Source of the DNA: JALEVB01 sp022768265 | Lineage (GTDB): Bacteria > Bacillota_I > Bacilli_A > Erysipelotrichales > Erysipelotrichaceae | Reading direction: 5' to 3' | Length of the DNA stretch: 9,770 bases | NCBI GenBank assembly: GCA_034168985.1 | Contig: JAXFJE010000027.1 | Span: 1 to 9,770 of the forward strand | Shown: one piece after another, positions 6,418-9,770 of the stretch | How the letters are laid out: every line of letters starts with the position of its first letter | Numbering within the stretch: position 1 is the first letter of the stretch | Notes under the pieces: generated by a model | Databases searched by the model: none | Told to the model about the DNA's origin: nothing | The model's input: the letters and a program-made list of their open reading frames with translations, nothing else | Position numbers and translations under genes: made by a program

Positions 6418-8100
6418 ATGGCATATGATATGATCGTAAAGAATTGTTGGGTATTTAACAGTTTTTTAAAACGCTTCAACAAGGTTGATGTAGCTATCAA
6501 AGAGGGTAAGTTTGCTTATCTAGCAACCTCAATTAAGGAAGATGGGGCGACCATCATTGATGGTCAGGGCGCTTATATGATCCCAGGGCTGATCGATATC
6601 CATATGCATATTGAAAGTTCAATGAGTATTCCTTCACGTTTTGCCGATGCAGTATTGCCTCATGGTACCACTACGGTCGTAGCTGATCCCCATGAGATCG
6701 CAAATGTCTTTGGCGAAGAAGGGATACTCTTCTTTTTAGCTCAAAAAACCCCATTGGATATTTTTTATGGCATTCCCTCTAGCGTGCCAGCAACCAACCC
6801 GCACTTAGAAACCACTGGCGGACTCATCAGCGAAAAAGAAGTAATATCGCTGATGAATGATCCGCGGATCATCTGCTTAGGGGAAGTTATGAACTTTCAT
6901 GATGTGTGTTACGATAATAATTCGTTAAGTGCGAAGATCATCGCTGCTTGTCAAAAACAACGTTTCCAAATGCCGTTGGAAGGGCATTGTCCGAAGATTT
7001 CAGGAGAAGAGCTTGCGCATTTTATAAGTAAGGGGATTAGTGCTGATCACACCCACCAAACAGCGCAAAGCGTCTATGAAAAAATTACTAATGGCATGTT
7101 TTTGGAAATACAACGTAAATCAATGAGCCAAGAGGTTATCGATACCTTGATCAAAAACCAGTTTATGGAATATTTTTGTTTGGTAACCGATGATGTGATG
7201 GCAGATAAATTAAGATACGGTCATTTAAATGAATTGGTTGCATTAGCTATCAAGCTAGGCATGCCTAAAGAAATGGCAATCTATTGCGCGACCTTTACCC
7301 CAGCTAGGCGGATGCATCTTGAAGATCGGGGCGCTATTGCACCAGGAAGGATCGCTGATTTTATCTTGTTAGATGATGTGGAAAACTTTAAGATCAAGGC
7401 GGTATATAAAAAAGGGATAAATGTTGAAAGCTTGCCGCAAACCGCAATAGCCCCTATTCCTTGTGCTTTTAGATATTCGCTGAAATGCGCTAAGGCAGAT
7501 AAGGCGGCTTTTAGTTTAGAAGCAAAAGGACAGCAGGCCTTATGCAATATCATGGCCATTGAACCACATTCAACTTTTACCCACCATCAGCAACGCTGGT
7601 TGACTATCAAAGATGGAAAGATTCAATGGCAAAAGGAGCTGGCCCTTTTGACCGTATTTGAACGTTATGGAAAAAGCGGTAAATATGCGCATGGGTTAGT
7701 AGCAAACAGCTTGAAAGCGCAAGGAGCCATTGCTACAACATGGGCCCATGATCATCATAATGTTTTGGTATTAGGAACTAATGAAGATGATATGCTGATG
7801 GCCCAGCATGAATTAATAAATATGCAAGGCGGCTTTGTGGTAGTTAAAGATCAAAGTGTCATTGCGAAATGTTGTTTGGAAATTGGCGGGATCGTATCAG
7901 CCCGCGCAATCGATAAACTAGGGGATGACCTAGAACAAGTCAGAGCGGCCATGCAGCAATTAGGATATGAACACGATAATGAGATCATGTCGATCTCAAC
8001 CCTTTCTTTATTGGTATCACCGGCCCTAAAGATCAGTGATAAGGGCTTGGTATTGACCAAGGAACAAAAGATCATTGAGCTTGTGGAGGAAATAAGATGA
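6418..8100 (+). CDS. Divergent adenine deaminase family protein (AdeC-like amidohydrolase)
   Basis: A 560-residue cytosolic amidohydrolase of the AdeC family, whose known activity is adenine + H2O to hypoxanthine + NH3. Family landmarks: IPGLIDIHMHIESSM with H62 and H64, ADPHEIANVFGEEG (89-102), GEVMNFHD (155-162), H190 in EGHCPKISG, TDD at 257-259, and GAIAPGRIADFILLDD (305-320). The C-terminal half keeps AHDHHNVLVLG, NEDDML and a GGFVVV segment. Several motifs differ from typical AdeC as I recall it: GISADHTHQT where SDHE is usual, EIQRKSMS where IRE-GS is usual, LEIGGIVSA instead of PLPIAGLMS, and IMSIST instead of the PFMTLSF-type stretch. It may act on adenine or on a related purine. GAGG (6407-6410) lies 7 nt before the ATG, 13 nt after the binding-protein gene; its stop overlaps the next start. 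Confidence 0.85.
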   Translation: MAYDMIVKNCWVFNSFLKRFNKVDVAIKEGKFAYLATSIKEDGATIIDGQGAYMIPGLIDIHMHIESSMSIPSRFADAVLPHGTTTVVADPHEIANVFGEEGILFFLAQKTPLDIFYGIPSSVPATNPHLETTGGLISEKEVISLMNDPRIICLGEVMNFHDVCYDNNSLSAKIIAACQKQRFQMPLEGHCPKISGEELAHFISKGISADHTHQTAQSVYEKITNGMFLEIQRKSMSQEVIDTLIKNQFMEYFCLVTDDVMADKLRYGHLNELVALAIKLGMPKEMAIYCATFTPARRMHLEDRGAIAPGRIADFILLDDVENFKIKAVYKKGINVESLPQTAIAPIPCAFRYSLKCAKADKAAFSLEAKGQQALCNIMAIEPHSTFTHHQQRWLTIKDGKIQWQKELALLTVFERYGKSGKYAHGLVANSLKAQGAIATTWAHDHHNVLVLGTNEDDMLMAQHELINMQGGFVVVKDQSVIAKCCLEIGGIVSARAIDKLGDDLEQVRAAMQQLGYEHDNEIMSISTLSLLVSPALKISDKGLVLTKEQKIIELVEEIR

Positions 8101-9413
8101 GAAAATTAATAACCAATGGCTGGATCTTAACGATGGATGAGCATGATCATGAATATCGGCAGGGGGATATCTTGATCGAAGATGATAAGATCGTTTATGT
8201 GGGAAGCAAAAAAACGCATGAGCAGGTAGATGAAATAATCGATGGGCAAGATTGTTTGATCATCCCTGGAATGGTAAATACGCATTGCCATGTACCTATG
8301 ATGCCATTTCGCTCACTAGGGGATGATTGTCCCGATCGTTTACGTCGTTTCTTATTCCCATTGGAAAATGCCTGCATGAAGGCAGAATTGGCATATGCAG
8401 CAGCAAAGTATGGAATGGCTGAAATGCTTTTATCAGGGATAACGACGTTTGCGGATATGTATTATTTTATGGATGAACTTGCAACCGCAGCAAAGAAAAT
8501 GGGCATCAGAGCATTATTGGGAGAAACGGTCATCGATCAACCAACATGTGATGCTAGCAATGATCAAGAAGGCTTGAGAATTGGTGAACAGTTTATTCAA
8601 AAATGGCAAGGAGATTGCTTGGTAAAGCCGATCCTAGCACTGCATGCAACCAATACCAATAAAGCTGAAACCTTCCAAAAAGCGATGGCTATCGTAAACA
8701 GATACGATACGCTATTGATGAGTCACGTAGCAGAAATGGATTATGAGATGAAATACTTTGCTGAAACTTATCAAATGACGCCGATAGAATGGTTAAATAG
8801 CATCAATTGCTTAAATGATCGTTTATTAGCAGTTCATTGTATTCATGTATCTAATAATGATATCGAATTGATGAAAGAACATGATGTAAAGGTTGCTCAT
8901 TGTCCAGCTTCTAATCTTAAAGCTGGTAAAGGGATTGCTCCTGTTAAAGATATGATCGATCAGAATATTGCGGTAGGATTTGGAACAGATGGCGCAAGTA
9001 GTGGCAATACTTTAGATTTATTTATTCAAATGCGAATGTTTGCCGGAGCCCAGAAAACAAAGTATCATGATCGATCGCTATTTCCAGCTAAAGAAATTGT
9101 CAAAATTGCGACCATTGGCGGAGCCAAAACTTTAATGATGGATAAAGAAATTGGAACACTAGAAGTTGGGAAAAAAGCAGATATCGTCATGATATCGCTA
9201 GCGGGCGTACATATGTTTCCTCAACATGATCCATATTCTTTGTTAGTATATAGTGCCAATGCCCAAGATGTTAAACATGTTTTTGTTAATGGGCAACAAG
9301 TAGTCAAAGATCGCAACTTAGCTGTTTCCCTAGCTGCCTTAAGACAGGAATTAGCTGATAATATGGAAATATTTAATCAAGAAGCAGCCATATTAAGTCA
9401 AAAAATACTATAA
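8097..9413 (+). CDS. Amidohydrolase, MTA/SAH deaminase or SsnA-type (COG0402)
   Basis: A 438-residue cytosolic metal-dependent deaminase of the group that includes 5'-methylthioadenosine/S-adenosylhomocysteine deaminase (MtaD), guanine deaminase and triazine hydrolases. The metal site reads H63 and H65 (NTHCHVPM), H210 (MSHVAEM), H247 (AVHCIH) and D298 (GFGTDGASS); E213 fits the catalytic Glu of the H-x-A-E motif. The C-terminal GTLEVGKKADIVMISL closes the composite beta-sandwich domain typical of the superfamily. Length is normal. The start ATG overlaps the previous stop (ATGA) with GGAGGA 6 nt upstream, so it is translationally coupled to the AdeC-like gene. Substrate cannot be fixed by eye; in this operon an aminopurine, adenosine, MTA or SAH is plausible. 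No terminator is clear downstream. Confidence 0.87.
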   Translation: MRKLITNGWILTMDEHDHEYRQGDILIEDDKIVYVGSKKTHEQVDEIIDGQDCLIIPGMVNTHCHVPMMPFRSLGDDCPDRLRRFLFPLENACMKAELAYAAAKYGMAEMLLSGITTFADMYYFMDELATAAKKMGIRALLGETVIDQPTCDASNDQEGLRIGEQFIQKWQGDCLVKPILALHATNTNKAETFQKAMAIVNRYDTLLMSHVAEMDYEMKYFAETYQMTPIEWLNSINCLNDRLLAVHCIHVSNNDIELMKEHDVKVAHCPASNLKAGKGIAPVKDMIDQNIAVGFGTDGASSGNTLDLFIQMRMFAGAQKTKYHDRSLFPAKEIVKIATIGGAKTLMMDKEIGTLEVGKKADIVMISLAGVHMFPQHDPYSLLVYSANAQDVKHVFVNGQQVVKDRNLAVSLAALRQELADNMEIFNQEAAILSQKIL

Positions 9414-9505
9414 ATCGTAATTTATGATTAATATTTATACCATTTTGTATCATCTACTGGGCCGTTCTTATTACATAAGAGTCATTTTAAGACCAAAAAC
9501 ATATT

Positions 9506-9519
9506 TGCTAGCGCTTACA
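9506..9519 (+). promoter_or_regulatory. Candidate cre (CcpA) site
   Basis: TGCTAGCGCTTACA matches 12 of 14 positions of the catabolite-responsive element TGWAARCGYTWNCA; both mismatches are in the left half (positions 3 and 4). It overlaps the -35 region of the candidate promoter of the following gene, a position that would give repression when preferred sugars are present. Functional assignment is inference. Confidence 0.45.
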
Positions 9520-9543
9520 ATTGGTTGAAATTCCTGTTAAAAT
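9514..9543 (+). promoter_or_regulatory. Candidate promoter of the 3'-terminal secreted-protein gene
   Basis: CTTACA (9514-9519, 4 of 6 to TTGACA), an 18-nt spacer and TAAAAT (9538-9543) with an upstream TG (9535-9536) form an extended -10 promoter. The start would be near 9550, about 80 nt before the ATG. A weaker alternative is TATAAA at 9575-9580, with no good -35. The rest of the 9414-9632 gap shows only short AT-rich hairpins and no convincing terminator for the preceding operon. Confidence 0.4.
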
Positions 9544-9589
9544 CACTATTGTTTAATAAAGAAAACTATTGTAGTATAAAAGTACCAAA

Positions 9590-9611
9590 AATATCTAAAT
9601 AATATCTAAAT
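9590..9611. repeat. 11-bp tandem direct repeat in the leader
   Basis: AATATCTAAAT occurs twice back to back (9590-9600 and 9601-9611), ending 9 nt before the GGAGGG of the last gene. It may be a replication-slippage duplication or an AT-rich translational enhancer; no function is shown. Confidence 0.8.
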
Positions 9612-9632
9612 AAAGCTAAAGGAGGGATCAGC

Positions 9633-9770
9633 ATGAAAAGTAGGTTTTCAAAGATCATGGCCATCTTTGTATCATTGTTAATGATATTAACGATGACCAA
9701 TGTTGAAGTCATCATGACCTTGGCGCAAGAAACAAACGATCAAAAAACGATATTGGCCTTTGAACAGTTG
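9633..9770 (+). CDS. Secreted or surface protein, N-terminal fragment
   Basis: The 46 visible codons run off the window edge. The product starts with MKSRFSKIMAIFVSLLMILT, a positively charged start and hydrophobic core typical of a Sec signal peptide; cleavage may follow the segment ending TLA (about residue 31), after which QETNDQKTILAFEQL begins the mature part. A phrase like ILAFEQL is reminiscent of the mature N-termini of large cell-surface proteins with bacterial Ig-like domains in Bacillota, but too little is visible to name a family. GGAGGG (9621-9626) lies 6 nt before the ATG. It has its own candidate promoter and cre site, so it is likely separate from the transporter operon. Confidence 0.75.
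   Translation, partial: MKSRFSKIMAIFVSLLMILTMTNVEVIMTLAQETNDQKTILAFEQL

Noticed and set aside
9415..9480. Weak hairpins (around 9415-9431 and TCTTAT/ATAAGA at 9466-9480) as operon terminator
   Set aside because: The first leaves almost no loop and is AT-only apart from one or two pairs; the second has 6 bp and no T-run. Neither is a convincing intrinsic terminator.
1..9770. CRISPR arrays, tRNA or rRNA genes, insertion sequences, phage genes, toxin-antitoxin pairs
   Set aside because: I looked for repeat-spacer patterns, cloverleaf-like GTTCRANNC motifs, transposase motifs and terminal inverted repeats on both strands and saw none that hold up.

Overview
The window is about 9.8 kb of AT-rich bacterial DNA with strong AGGAGG-type ribosome binding sites, short intergenic gaps, a purine riboswitch, intrinsic terminators and a cre-like site. 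This points to a low-GC Gram-positive (Bacillota). The gene styles and the N-terminus of the last gene would fit Erysipelotrichia or a related gut lineage, but the species cannot be read from the sequence.

Layout. (1) Bases 1-197 are the 3' end of a GH1 6-phospho-beta-glucosidase gene. (2) Bases 342-1025 encode a Prx6/ApTPx-type peroxiredoxin with its own promoter. It ends at a symmetrical terminator and faces a second terminator that serves the convergent gene. (3) Bases 1140-2384 (minus) encode an M24B Xaa-Pro aminopeptidase. (4) A 290-base divergent intergenic region holds two facing extended -10 promoters and, on the plus strand, a guanine-type purine riboswitch followed by a terminator. 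(5) Bases 2675-9413 form one compact plus-strand operon of six genes: two PotB/PotC-like permeases, a PotA-like ATPase, a PotD-like binding lipoprotein, a divergent adenine-deaminase (AdeC) family protein, and an MTA/SAH deaminase/SsnA-type amidohydrolase. (6) After 9413 comes a 219-base intergenic region with a cre-like site over a candidate promoter and an 11-bp tandem repeat. It leads into the N-terminus of a secreted protein cut off by the window edge.

How the genes work together. The transporter would normally be annotated as a spermidine/putrescine importer. Three things argue that this is really a purine (or purine-derivative) uptake and deamination operon: the guanine-sensing riboswitch in front, two purine-type deaminases behind, and the apparent loss from the binding protein of the residues that hold polyamines in E. 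coli PotD. The riboswitch would shut the operon off when guanine or hypoxanthine is plentiful. The aptamer has unusual joining regions, and the AdeC homologue lacks several family motifs, so ligand and substrate may not be the textbook ones. This is the most interesting part of the window.
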